The notes below the pieces were generated by a model. The model did no database searches and had not been told where the DNA came from. It worked only from the letters and a program-made list of their open reading frames with translations. This document shows, piece after piece, positions 1-7,994 of a stretch of 64,000 bases of DNA. The first letter of the stretch is position 1, and each line of letters opens with the position of its first letter. The stretch covers positions 124,001-188,000 of the forward strand of contig NZ_LAQT01000008.1 in assembly GCF_001294205.1 (NCBI RefSeq), written 5' to 3'. Source of the DNA: Amantichitinum ursilacus (GTDB taxonomy: Bacteria > Pseudomonadota > Gammaproteobacteria > Burkholderiales > Chitinibacteraceae). Made by a program: the position numbers and the translations under genes.

Positions 1-2
1 GT

Positions 3-833
3 TCGTCCTCGATGGCCTCGGTGTGTGGCGGTTGCCTGGCACTGATGGACGCTGGCGTGCCGCTGAAGAACCACGTGGCCGGTATCGCCATGGGCCTGAT
101 CAAGGAAGGCAACCGCTTTGCGGTGCTGACCGACATCCTGGGCGACGAAGATCACCTCGGCGACATGGACTTCAAGGTTGCCGGTACTGATGCAGGCGTC
201 ACCGCACTGCAGATGGACATCAAGATCGACGGCATCACCAAGGAAATCATGAAGGTTGCGCTGGACCAGGCCCAAGCTGGCCGTCTGCACATCCTCGGCA
301 TCATGAAGAACGAAGTGGGCGGCGCGCGCGAAGAAGTCAGCGCACACGCTCCGCGTCTGTACACCATGAAGATCAATCCGGAAAAAATCCGTGACGTGAT
401 CGGCAAGGGTGGTTCGGTGATCCGCGCGCTGACCGAAGAAACCGGTACGCAAATCGACATCCAGGAAGACGGCACGATCACCATCGCGTCCGTATCTTCG
501 GAAGGTGCTGACGAAGCCAAACGCCGCATCAGCGAAATTACCGCTGAAGTGGAAATCGGCAAGATCTACGAAGGCCCGGTCGTCAAGATTCTGGACAACA
601 ACGTCGGCGCCATCGTGTCGATCATGCCGGGCCGCGATGGTCTGGTGCACATCAGCCAGATCGCCAACGAACGCATCAAGAACGTGTCGGACTACCTGAA
701 AGAAGGCCAGGTGGTACGCGTGAAGGCACTGGAGCAAGACGACAAGGGCCGCGTGCGCCTGTCGATCAAGGCCGTGCTGAACGACGAAGCCACTGCTGCC
801 CAGCAAGTGGCCGACGTACCGTCCGAAGGCTAA
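3..833 (+). CDS. pnp: Polyribonucleotide nucleotidyltransferase (PNPase), C-terminal part, 5' end outside window
   Basis: PNPase degrades RNA 3' to 5' by phosphorolysis and works in the RNA degradosome. The reading frame is already open at the left edge, so the gene begins upstream. Visible parts are the end of the second RNase PH-like core (SSMASVCGG, then [17 protein letters not shown]), the KH domain with its IGKGG motif, and the S1 domain ([19 protein letters not shown] to RLSIKAV). About 276 of roughly 700 residues are in the window. The acidic/Gly-rich extension seen in some homologues is short here. A hairpin terminator follows directly. Identification is secure from the KH-S1 tail and the core motif. 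Confidence 0.97.
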   Translation, partial: SSSMASVCGGCLALMDAGVPLKNHVAGIAMGLIKEGNRFAVLTDILGDEDHLGDMDFKVAGTDAGVTALQMDIKIDGITKEIMKVALDQAQAGRLHILGIMKNEVGGAREEVSAHAPRLYTMKINPEKIRDVIGKGGSVIRALTEETGTQIDIQEDGTITIASVSSEGADEAKRRISEITAEVEIGKIYEGPVVKILDNNVGAIVSIMPGRDGLVHISQIANERIKNVSDYLKEGQVVRVKALEQDDKGRVRLSIKAVLNDEATAAQQVADVPSEG

Positions 834-860
834 GCGTTAGTCGCAGTCAGTTGTAATGTA

Positions 861-887
861 AAGGCCACGGAATTCCGTGGCCTTTTT
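861..887 (+). terminator. Rho-independent terminator of pnp
   Basis: The inverted repeat AAGGCCACGG / CCGTGGCCTT with a 4-base loop is followed by a T run. It lies 28 bases after the pnp stop, so it should end the pnp transcript. Confidence 0.88.
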
Positions 888-927
888 GCATTCAAAGCCA
901 CACTCAAACCAGAACGGAGTTATTGCC

Positions 928-1908
928 ATGCCCCAGATGCGCGCGGTTACCCAAAACCAACCCGGTGGCGTCGACACGCTGCAGATTACCCAGGTGGAGC
1001 GCCCCGAACCCGCCGCGCACCAGTTGCTGGTGAAAGTGGCCGCCAGCGGCATCAACCGCGCCGATCTGGCCCAGCGCGAGGGCAACTATCCGCCGCCACC
1101 GGGCGAATCGCTGATCATGGGTATGGAAATCTCTGGCGTGGTCGAAAGCGTGGGCAGCGCGGTTGAAGGTTTTAGTGTCGGCCAGCGCGTGTTTGGTCTG
1201 ATAGGTGGCGGTGGCTATGCCGAATATGCCTTGCTGGATGCGCGGCTGGCCTTACCCACGCCGGAACATCTGACCGACATCGACGCCGCCAGCCTGCCGG
1301 AAACCTGGATGACGGTATGGTTTAACCTGGTGGAGTTGGGCCAGTTGCGCCAAGGCCAACGCGTGCTGATCCATGCTGGCGCCAGCGGCATCGGCAGCGC
1401 GGGCATCCAGCTGTGCAAAAGCTACGGCGCGTGGGTGGCCGTCACCGCCGGGGGGCGGGATAAATGCGCCTACTGCCGCGATCTGGGCGCGGATCTGGCC
1501 ATTGACTATCACGAGCAAGAATTTGAAAACGTACTGAAACAGCAGGGCGGCGTCGATCTGATTCTCGATACTGTCGGTGGCGACTATCTGCCGCGTAATC
1601 AAGCCTGCCTGAACGCCGACGGCCAGATCATCGTGATCGGCATGCTGCGCGGCCCGATGGCGCAGGCGAATATGGGCCAGTTGCTGGTTAAACGCCAAAC
1701 CGTGCGTGGCAGCACGCTGCGCTCGCAGCCGATCGAAGCCAAAGCGCGCATCGTGCGTGGATTACGCGAGCATGTATTACCGGGTCTGGACGCGGGCAGT
1801 TTGCGCGTGACCATCGATAAGACTTTTGCGGCAGAGGACGTGGCGCAAGCGCATCAGCACGTGGCGGACGGCGGCAATCGCGGCAAGGTGGTGCTGGTCT
1901 GGTCCTGA
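928..1908 (+). CDS. NAD(P)H:quinone oxidoreductase, PIG3/zeta-crystallin type (MDR family)
   Basis: A 326-residue zinc-independent medium-chain dehydrogenase/reductase, expected to reduce quinones with NADPH in the cytoplasm. The GroES-like N-terminal domain holds the family segment SGINRADLAQREGNYPPP; the Rossmann domain has the nucleotide loop HAGASGIGSAGIQL. The closing segment (ADGGNRGKVVLVW) is typical of the PIG3 subgroup. The chosen ATG at 928 has a GGAG-type ribosome site at 915-919; the frame stays open upstream into the pnp terminator, so an earlier GTG at 877 is unlikely. It is a single gene between the pnp terminator and the Fur-like region. The physiological substrate cannot be told from sequence. 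Confidence 0.88.
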   Translation: MPQMRAVTQNQPGGVDTLQITQVERPEPAAHQLLVKVAASGINRADLAQREGNYPPPPGESLIMGMEISGVVESVGSAVEGFSVGQRVFGLIGGGGYAEYALLDARLALPTPEHLTDIDAASLPETWMTVWFNLVELGQLRQGQRVLIHAGASGIGSAGIQLCKSYGAWVAVTAGGRDKCAYCRDLGADLAIDYHEQEFENVLKQQGGVDLILDTVGGDYLPRNQACLNADGQIIVIGMLRGPMAQANMGQLLVKRQTVRGSTLRSQPIEAKARIVRGLREHVLPGLDAGSLRVTIDKTFAAEDVAQAHQHVADGGNRGKVVLVWS

Positions 1909-2007
1909 CCTACCCAAGCCTGCCACTGCGGCGTTTGCGGGTGGCAGGTACTTTCCCGGGGCAAAAAGTTCTGCAAGCCGCTGGTAAAAAATCTGCGTAG
2001 ATCGTAT

Positions 2008-2022
2008 TGATAACGGTTCTCA
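2008..2022. promoter_or_regulatory. Fur-box-like 7-1-7 palindrome
   Basis: TGATAAC-G-GTTCTCA is a near-perfect 7-1-7 inverted repeat (one mismatch) of the kind bound by the ferric uptake regulator. It lies about 70 bases upstream of the DUF2325 gene in an AT-rich stretch, suggesting iron-repressed transcription. Binding is inferred from the motif only. Confidence 0.55.
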
Positions 2023-2091
2023 TTTAAAATAAGATGCTCTCCATCCGCTGCGCAAGGCGTGGCTTTTTGATGCAAACCATGGAGAGCCACA

Positions 2092-2424
2092 ATGCAAGCC
2101 TACCTCGTCGGCGCAGACACCCTCGGCAATATCCCGGACGTGCTTAATCAATATGGCATTGCCATCCATAAACACGTGTCAGGCCGCAACGCATCGCATC
2201 AACGTAAACCCGCCAGCCTGAAAGGCGTGGACCTGATCATCCTGTTTACCGATTTTCTGGGCCACAACGTGATGCGCCACTACCGCGAGATGGCGCACGA
2301 AGAAAACATCCGCTTTGTGGCGTGTCGTCGCTCGGTGTGTGCGTTGTCGCAGAGTCTGGACAAGGTGTGTACCAAGCAATGTGAGACCTGCCCGGCGGCG
2401 ACCGCCAACGGCCGCAAGCATTAA
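2092..2424 (+). CDS. DUF2325 domain protein, Cys-rich C terminus
   Basis: A 110-residue cytoplasmic protein that looks like the DUF2325 family: an alpha/beta start (AYLVGADTLGNIPDVLNQYGI), a GVDLIILFTDFLGHNVM strand-helix, and a Cys-rich end with CRRSVC and CTKQCETC. Five cysteines in the last 35 residues could bind metal. A ribosome site GGAGAG at 2081-2086 sets the ATG. No partner gene is adjacent. The Fur-like box upstream suggests it is made under iron limitation; the family's function is not established. Confidence 0.75.
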   Translation: MQAYLVGADTLGNIPDVLNQYGIAIHKHVSGRNASHQRKPASLKGVDLIILFTDFLGHNVMRHYREMAHEENIRFVACRRSVCALSQSLDKVCTKQCETCPAATANGRKH

Positions 2425-2471
2425 TCATCGCCGCGCGCGGGGGCAGGGCGGCGCGGCACGCGTCAGCCGGC

Positions 2472-3056
2472 TCAGGCGCGCGTCAAACGCTTGATCGCCA
2501 CGGCGACCAGCGCTTCGAAACTGCGCGGGTCAGCCAGACCGCGCGCAGCCAGCATCGCGCCATACACCGCAGACATGAAAAACCGTGCCTCGATCGGCGC
2601 GCTGCTTTCCAGTTGAAACTGGCCCCTGGCCACGCCCCCTTCCAGGATGGATGCCAGCCAGGCGCCCAGATCCTCAAAGTGCCCCTGCACCTCAGCCGCC
2701 ACCTCGGCGGGAACGCTGGGCAGCTCCGCCGCCAGCATGGCGCAGATGCAGAACGAGGACGTTCCCTTCTCGATGCAGTTGGTCCAATAGCCCACATAGG
2801 CCTGCAACGCCGCCGCCGGATCGGCCAGCTGCCGGTCCAGCATCGCCAGTCCCTCGCGCGCCTCGGCGCGATAGCGCGCCACCACCTCACGCACCAGTTC
2901 CGCCTTGGTCGGAAAATGGTAGTGGATGCTCGCCTTGCTGATTTGCACGCGCGCCGAAATATCCGCATAGCTAAAGCTGTTGTACCCACCCGCCTCCAGC
3001 AATGACCGAGTCAAGGTCACGATTTCGGCGGCTTTGGGGGAAAGCTCTGCATACAT
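2472..3056 (-). CDS. TetR/AcrR-family repressor
   Basis: A 194-residue one-domain-plus-ligand regulator. The N-terminal helix-turn-helix is clear (LLEAGGYNSFSYADISARVQISKASIHYHFPTKAELVREVV, about residues 19-60) and the rest is the helical ligand/dimer domain. I chose the ATG at 3056, which gives the usual family length; upstream codons run into the operator region. It is divergent from a small membrane-protein gene, and three palindromes built on CTACC/GGTAG lie between them, so autoregulation and control of the membrane protein are likely. The ligand is unknown. Confidence 0.85.
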   Translation of the reverse strand: MYAELSPKAAEIVTLTRSLLEAGGYNSFSYADISARVQISKASIHYHFPTKAELVREVVARYRAEAREGLAMLDRQLADPAAALQAYVGYWTNCIEKGTSSFCICAMLAAELPSVPAEVAAEVQGHFEDLGAWLASILEGGVARGQFQLESSAPIEARFFMSAVYGAMLAARGLADPRSFEALVAVAIKRLTRA

Positions 3057-3090
3057 GGCATAAATAATCCGGATTGGAAGGGCAACGATT

Positions 3091-3104
3091 CTACCAGTTG
3101 GTAG
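3091..3104. promoter_or_regulatory. TetR operator candidate 1 (perfect palindrome)
   Basis: CTACCA-GT-TGGTAG is a perfect inverted repeat 35 bases upstream of the tetR start. Its half-site recurs in two other palindromes of this intergenic region, as expected for the operator of the adjacent regulator. Confidence 0.6.
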
Positions 3105-3173
3105 GTAAATGATCAAAGCGGCGCTCGGCGTCTTGTCGTTGAGCGATATCGTTCCGCCAGACGGCCTCTTGCA

Positions 3174-3191
3174 GTCTACCAACTAGTAGAC
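3174..3191. promoter_or_regulatory. TetR operator candidate 2
   Basis: GTCTAC-N6-GTAGAC is a perfect inverted repeat enclosing CTACCAACTAGTAG. It shares the half-site of the palindrome at 3091. Confidence 0.55.
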
Positions 3192-3317
3192 TAGCATGCG
3201 CTCAATTCAATAAAAACTGCAGATGGCGACCGTCTTTCGCGTCACCAAAATGCCTGATTGATGTTTCAAGCCCGAATTGTCGCCACGCGCCAGCCAGGCG
3301 CAGTGCGACTTTCGTAC

Positions 3318-3333
3318 CTACCTACTGATAGAT
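3318..3333. promoter_or_regulatory. TetR operator candidate 3 (degenerate)
   Basis: CTACCTACTGATAGAT is a weaker copy of the same dyad. It lies about 40 bases upstream of the membrane-protein start, where a repressor would block that promoter. Confidence 0.45.
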
Positions 3334-3373
3334 AACCATCGTTCACGCGATGGCCCAACTTTGGAGAACAAGC

Positions 3374-3955
3374 ATGCAAACGCTCACCACCACGCCGGAA
3401 CGCTCACTCGACCGCTGGCTGCAGACCTATTACTTTTTGCGCACCGGCGTTTCGATCGTCTGGATCGCGCTCGCAGTCCTCGTCGGTAAGCAAAACCCCG
3501 CCGTCGGCGCGGTGCTGCTGGTTGCATATCCGGCGTGGGACGCGCTGGCCAACTATCTGGATGCGCGCACCAGCGGCGGTCTGGGCGTCAACCCGTCGCA
3601 GAAATTCAACTTTGTGGTCAGCGTGGTGATCGCGCTGGCGGTGTGCTGGGGCCTTAGTGTCGGTATGCCGACCGTGATCTCGGTATTTGGCGCGTGGGCG
3701 ATCTTTTCGGGATTGCTGCAGTTGGCGACCGGGGTACGGCGCTGGAAAACCGCAAGCGGACAATGGCCGATGATCCTTAGCGGGGCGCAATCCGCCCTCG
3801 CAGGCGGCTTTATGTTCCATCAGGCGCATAGCGGTATGCCGCTGGATGTCACCACGGTGGCGCCGTATGCAGGTTTTGGCGCGTTTTACTTCCTGGTCTC
3901 GGCGATCTGGCTTACCGTCAAAAACAGCCGCCAACGCACGGCGCTGGTGGGCTGA
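3374..3955 (+). CDS. Small integral membrane protein, DUF308/HdeD-like
   Basis: A 193-residue protein with about six hydrophobic segments (for example VSIVWIALAVLV, AVGAVLLVAYPAWDALANYL, FVVSVVIALAVCWGLSV, ISVFGAWAIFSGLLQLATGV), a layout seen in DUF308-type inner-membrane proteins. The ATG at 3374 has a GGAGAAC ribosome site; an in-frame ATG at 3350 has none. The divergent tetR gene and shared palindromes suggest induction when the TetR ligand appears. No transport or enzymatic motif is visible, so the role is unknown. Confidence 0.7.
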   Translation: MQTLTTTPERSLDRWLQTYYFLRTGVSIVWIALAVLVGKQNPAVGAVLLVAYPAWDALANYLDARTSGGLGVNPSQKFNFVVSVVIALAVCWGLSVGMPTVISVFGAWAIFSGLLQLATGVRRWKTASGQWPMILSGAQSALAGGFMFHQAHSGMPLDVTTVAPYAGFGAFYFLVSAIWLTVKNSRQRTALVG

Positions 3956-3961
3956 GCGCTT

Positions 3962-3983
3962 CCGCCACGTAAGGCCGTGGCGG
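3962..3983. terminator. Hairpin between convergent genes, no T run
   Basis: CCGCCACG / CGTGGCGG, 8 bp with a 6-base loop, lies between the membrane-protein gene and the convergent end of pelG. It lacks a T tract, so it may only be an RNA end-protecting stem. Confidence 0.35.
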
Positions 3984-4033
3984 GAACAGGAGCGGGGCCT
4001 GAGCTTGACGCGTAGATTCAAGCCGGGCCCGCA

Positions 4034-5404
4034 TCACTGCAGCATAAAAGTCTCGTACTCCAGCTTCTCCAGCCGCGCACTCAAAATGCCCATCGCCACC
4101 ACCACCACAATCAGCAGTGACAGCGCAAACCCCATGCCATACCAGCTTGGCCCAGCCCAGATCGACAAGCCGGTCAGCACGCCATTGCTCAGCACAAACA
4201 GTCCGGTCACCAGCAATACTTCGCGGCGTTTATCCAGATAGAAAAAGATATTCAGAATCGCCAGCAAAGCCACTTGCAAGCCCGCCGCCACCACGTCGAT
4301 ATACAGCAAGGGCAAATACAGCGGCGATATCCCCAGCAATTTGAATACCTTATCGCCCAGCATAAATGCCACCAAAACAGCCAGGCCCTGGATTTTCATG
4401 ATCTCGGCCAAACCCTGGCGGATGGTAAAGACCATTTCATTACGCAGACTTTCAATCTGGTCTAAAGACCCACCATCGCGAATGGCGTCATAAAACTTGT
4501 TGTAATACTCAACAAAGTCAGTCTCGATACGCACCAGAAACGCCGCCATCCCGGGAATAATCGACAGATAGGCGAGGAAAATCGGAAAGTCATAAATACT
4601 CGAAGCGCGTAATGGCCCGATTACATGCTGGCTGGTGGACGGCGCATACCAGAAAATGGCTTTATCCAGCCAGATTGCCACGTTATAAAAGAAGCCCGTC
4701 CACAATAAGGCGCGATACATGCGGTCTTTCTTCAAAAAATCAAACGCCAATAAAGATTTTGAAGGATAAGAACGCAAGACCAGAAACCACAACCCGCACG
4801 CCAATACATAATGGCCGGTCACAAAGCCGCCCAACAAGCCATTCAAGCCATACGGCCGCAACCACAATGCAGTAATTACCGTCACGCCATAACCCAGCGC
4901 AAACAACCACACAATGGCCAGATAACGCTTCATGCCCGATAAAAAGATGGCCGCAATCCAGATCAGGCACAGCAAAACAAAACCGGTAAACATCAACAAT
5001 CGATAAATCAGATCCAGCCCGGCAAAGGCAGTAAAAAACAGAATACCACCGATCACCGCCGCGACCAGCAAGGTAAACAATTGCGCGCCCAAAAAGTTGG
5101 GCAATACTTGCTCTTCCAGTTTGTCAAATAACCGGTCGGCAATATAACGGGTAAACGCCAGTTGCAAAGGTCCGGTCACAATCAGGCTGGCGGCCAGTAA
5201 ATAGGTGACTGAAACCTGGAATTGCGCCACCGAGAATTGCGGCACCACTACCGTCAAGCTTAAAAAGCCAATCAATTGCACGCCAACAATCGATAAAATC
5301 CACGGCCCCGCGCCAATCAAGCCCGCGTAGGTATACGCCTCCAGCAAGGCAAAATAATTATCGCGCTTTAAAATCTTGCGCAGCTCAAAACCGATGCCCG
5401 CCAT
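4034..5404 (-). CDS. pelG: Pel polysaccharide transporter PelG (Wzx/PST-like)
   Basis: A 456-residue polytopic inner-membrane protein with about 12 hydrophobic segments, the Pel subunit of the polysaccharide-transporter superfamily. It is thought to work with PelD, PelE and PelF in synthesis/export across the inner membrane. The start MAGIGFELRKILKRDNYFALLEAYTY is characteristic of PelG. The ATG overlaps the pelF stop by one base (TGATG), implying translational coupling; the longer upstream frame only shadows pelF. It is the last gene of the pel operon. Length is close to the usual ~456 residues. Confidence 0.93.
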   Translation of the reverse strand: MAGIGFELRKILKRDNYFALLEAYTYAGLIGAGPWILSIVGVQLIGFLSLTVVVPQFSVAQFQVSVTYLLAASLIVTGPLQLAFTRYIADRLFDKLEEQVLPNFLGAQLFTLLVAAVIGGILFFTAFAGLDLIYRLLMFTGFVLLCLIWIAAIFLSGMKRYLAIVWLFALGYGVTVITALWLRPYGLNGLLGGFVTGHYVLACGLWFLVLRSYPSKSLLAFDFLKKDRMYRALLWTGFFYNVAIWLDKAIFWYAPSTSQHVIGPLRASSIYDFPIFLAYLSIIPGMAAFLVRIETDFVEYYNKFYDAIRDGGSLDQIESLRNEMVFTIRQGLAEIMKIQGLAVLVAFMLGDKVFKLLGISPLYLPLLYIDVVAAGLQVALLAILNIFFYLDKRREVLLVTGLFVLSNGVLTGLSIWAGPSWYGMGFALSLLIVVVVAMGILSARLEKLEYETFMLQ

Positions 5405-6966
5405 CAGGCAATTACTCCGGGTGTGTCGGGCATGGCCAATGCCTGATCGTAAATCGATTGATAAGCGCCAAACATATGCGCATGGGTGTAATAACGCGTA
5501 ACCCGTGCCACGCCGGCTTCTTGTGCGGCGGTCCAGGCGGCCGGGTCGCCCAGCAATTCGATGGCGGCGTGCGCCAGGGCCGGGGCGTCGGCCACGCCGA
5601 CTACGCGGCCCGCCGCGCCCAGCGCCTGGTCTTCGTCGCTCAGGCCGTAGATCAGCTGGCGGCAAGAACCGACGTCGGTGGTAATCGATGGCACGCCTGC
5701 GGCAAAGCCTTCCAACACCACCAGCGGCAGCGCTTCCGAAATCGAGCTCAGTATCAGCACGCCCACTTTGGGCATCAGATCGGTAATTTTCTGAAAGCCG
5801 AGGAATTTAACCTTTTCGGTCAAACCCAGGCTGGTGGCCAGATTGCGACATTCTTCGGCGTATTCCGGCGATTCATCTTCCGGCCCGGCAATCCACGCTT
5901 CGGCATGCGGCAACTGGTTAACCACCGTGCGCATGGCGCGGATAAAGGTTTTGATGTCCTTGATCGGCACCACGCGGCCGATCAGACACAGCACTTGCGG
6001 GATTTCGGCCGGGCGCAAATCGCGCAATGGCCCCAGCCGCGGCAGATCGACGCCATTGGGGATATTGATGGTGCGCTCGGCCGGCGCGCCATCGGCAATC
6101 TGGCGCAGCCGGTTGGTTTCGTACAGCGCGATGATATGGTCGGCCGAGTCGTAGCAAAGCTTGCCCAACACCTCAAAAAAGCGGATCCAGAGCGCGCGGA
6201 AATAGCTGATCTGCGTCACTTCGCGCTCGAACACATTGCGGTTATCGCGTATCCAGTCGCTCTGATACAGATCGATCTTGCGTTCTTTGGTGTAAATGCC
6301 GTGTTCGGACAACAACAGCGGGCGGCCGGTTTGCTGGCGCAGCATCGCCCCCAGAAAACCCGCGTACCCGGTCGACACCGTGTGATAAGCGCCCGCCTTG
6401 GGCAGGCTGCGCGCCAGATTGGCCAGCATCCACACCGGCGTATGCATGGCGCGGATGGTCCAGAAATAATCGACAAACGATGGGTCGGAAGAGCGCGCGC
6501 GATATTGATCGCGGATCACCTTCCACGATTCTTCGCTGTACAGAAAATCGTCTTTGCTGAGCGTGCCGGCCAGCAACTGGCCGATCATGCGGCGCACCGC
6601 GTCGGGCTGCGTGTCGGGCGCGTGCGGGGCCTGGAATGCGGCGTGGGCATCGCGCACATTGGCAAATTGCGCCTTGTTGCCAGGCCGCGCAGCCGGGCGC
6701 GCGTGCACCGTGCCCGGTTCGTGCTCGTGCAGATAATGTTCGGTCAGCCATTTCACGTTGTCGGGAATGGCGTATTTCATCTCGTTGTAATCGCTGCGCC
6801 GGCTGCCCAGAAACACGATGCCAAAAGTCAGCTCGGGAAAGCCGCGGATCATCTGGTTAACCCAGCTCGACACGCCGCCACTGACGTAGGGAAACGTGCC
6901 CTCCAGCAACAGGCAGATATCCACCGGCGGCGCCGTGGCCAGTTCGGCCAGCGTGCTGTTCTTCAT
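5404..6966 (-). CDS. pelF: Pel glycosyltransferase PelF (GT4)
   Basis: A 520-residue cytosolic GT-B glycosyltransferase, the predicted Pel polymerase using UDP-sugars. N-terminal GTFPYVSGGVSSWVNQMI matches the PelF-specific donor/acceptor loop; LSEHGIYTKERKIDLYQSDW is a second family signature; the C-terminal domain has the GT4 EX7E motif in SEALPLVVLEGFAAG and IGRVVPIKDIKTFI. It overlaps pelE by 4 bases (ATGA) and pelG by 1. In Pseudomonas, PelF acts with PelD, PelE and PelG under cyclic-di-GMP control; that is family knowledge, not shown here. Confidence 0.95.
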   Translation of the reverse strand: MKNSTLAELATAPPVDICLLLEGTFPYVSGGVSSWVNQMIRGFPELTFGIVFLGSRRSDYNEMKYAIPDNVKWLTEHYLHEHEPGTVHARPAARPGNKAQFANVRDAHAAFQAPHAPDTQPDAVRRMIGQLLAGTLSKDDFLYSEESWKVIRDQYRARSSDPSFVDYFWTIRAMHTPVWMLANLARSLPKAGAYHTVSTGYAGFLGAMLRQQTGRPLLLSEHGIYTKERKIDLYQSDWIRDNRNVFEREVTQISYFRALWIRFFEVLGKLCYDSADHIIALYETNRLRQIADGAPAERTINIPNGVDLPRLGPLRDLRPAEIPQVLCLIGRVVPIKDIKTFIRAMRTVVNQLPHAEAWIAGPEDESPEYAEECRNLATSLGLTEKVKFLGFQKITDLMPKVGVLILSSISEALPLVVLEGFAAGVPSITTDVGSCRQLIYGLSDEDQALGAAGRVVGVADAPALAHAAIELLGDPAAWTAAQEAGVARVTRYYTHAHMFGAYQSIYDQALAMPDTPGVIA

Positions 6967-7994
6967 GACGCCTTTCTCCAGTAACGCGCCACGGGTTGCA
7001 GCGTATCGTTCACATGCAGGTAATGCAGGCTGTTCAGCATCGCGCGCACGCCTTCAAAGTCGCGCAGATAATACGAATGCTCGGCCAGATACGGAATCAG
7101 CCGCACCAGCGGAAACCCCAGCAAGCTGGCTTGCTGATACGCCTCACGCGCCAACGCCGATTTGCCCTGCGCGCTAAACAACTTGCCGCGCAGCATCCAC
7201 AAGTCAGCCTGGTTGGGCAGGGCGGCCAGCGCTTCTTCCAGGTACAGCGCCGATTGCTCCAGCGCGTAGCGACGCAAATCGCCTTGCGCCATGCCGTGAT
7301 AAATCTGTTCCCAATACAAAAACGCCAGCCGTTGCGCCGCCGGGGCGCGCGCATCCGGGTCCTGATATTGCGTGAGTGCCTCGTTGATCTGGGCGTTGAT
7401 GCGCTTTTCTTCCTGGTCCAGCATGCCGTAGGCCAGCAAGCGCAAATCTTCTTCGGGGTCATCCAGCAAATCGCGCAGCATATTGCTGGACAGCCGCTGC
7501 GGCATCGACTTCAGCGTCAGCAATGCATTCAGCCGGATATTGCTGGGGGCCAGCGGATCAGCCAGCCGCGCGCGCACGCCGCCCACGCCATAGCGCACTT
7601 CGCGTTGCGCGGTGCGCAAGGTGAACTCGGGTGCGGGCAGTACCCGAAAATAATCGGTCACTTCGCGCCGTTCGGGCAGTTGTTGCGCCAGCGCGGCGGC
7701 AAACGCCAGGCCCAGCGGGCCGATCGCGGGCAAAAATACCGCCAGCGCCACCAGCAGCATCAGAATGTGCCAGCGTTCTTCTTCCCATTGCAGCAGCAGC
7801 CAACGCCAGATCCAGGCCACCAGCACAGCGCTGACGCTGACATGGCCCACCGCCCAGATCACTTGCGCGCCAGGCGTTTCGGCCTCCAGCAAAGCCACCA
7901 GCACCAGCACATCGGCCAGCGCCAGGCCCAGCCACGGCAACTGGCCGACCACCGCAGCGGCGCGGCGTAAGCGGCGTTTAGTAACGGTTGGCAT
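6963..7994 (-). CDS. pelE: Pel inner-membrane scaffold PelE
   Basis: A 343-residue protein with hydrophobic helices near the N terminus (WLGLALADVLVLVALL, ISAVLVAWIWRWLLLQW-like region, LMLLVALAVFLPAIG) followed by a helical TPR-like cytoplasmic domain (for example LYLEEALAALPNQADLWMLRGKLFSAQGKSALAREAY). This is the known PelE layout; it is thought to bind PelD and help dock PelF. It overlaps pelD by 17 bases and pelF by 4. PelE is poorly conserved, so its place in the operon is important support. Confidence 0.88.
   Translation of the reverse strand: MPTVTKRRLRRAAAVVGQLPWLGLALADVLVLVALLEAETPGAQVIWAVGHVSVSAVLVAWIWRWLLLQWEEERWHILMLLVALAVFLPAIGPLGLAFAAALAQQLPERREVTDYFRVLPAPEFTLRTAQREVRYGVGGVRARLADPLAPSNIRLNALLTLKSMPQRLSSNMLRDLLDDPEEDLRLLAYGMLDQEEKRINAQINEALTQYQDPDARAPAAQRLAFLYWEQIYHGMAQGDLRRYALEQSALYLEEALAALPNQADLWMLRGKLFSAQGKSALAREAYQQASLLGFPLVRLIPYLAEHSYYLRDFEGVRAMLNSLHYLHVNDTLQPVARYWRKAS

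Noticed and set aside
877-927. Earlier GTG start of the quinone oxidoreductase
   Set aside because: It lies inside the pnp terminator and the extra residues do not look like the family; the ATG at 928 has a ribosome site.
5405-5665. N-terminal extension of PelG
   Set aside because: It lies inside pelF in another frame; the conserved PelG start is at 5404.
5458-6984. Long plus-strand ORF of 508 codons antisense to pelF
   Set aside because: It mirrors pelF in a GC-rich frame, has His/Gln/Arg-rich text without any domain, and no ribosome site. Similar antisense frames occur under lepA, lepB, pdxJ, era and the large terminase.
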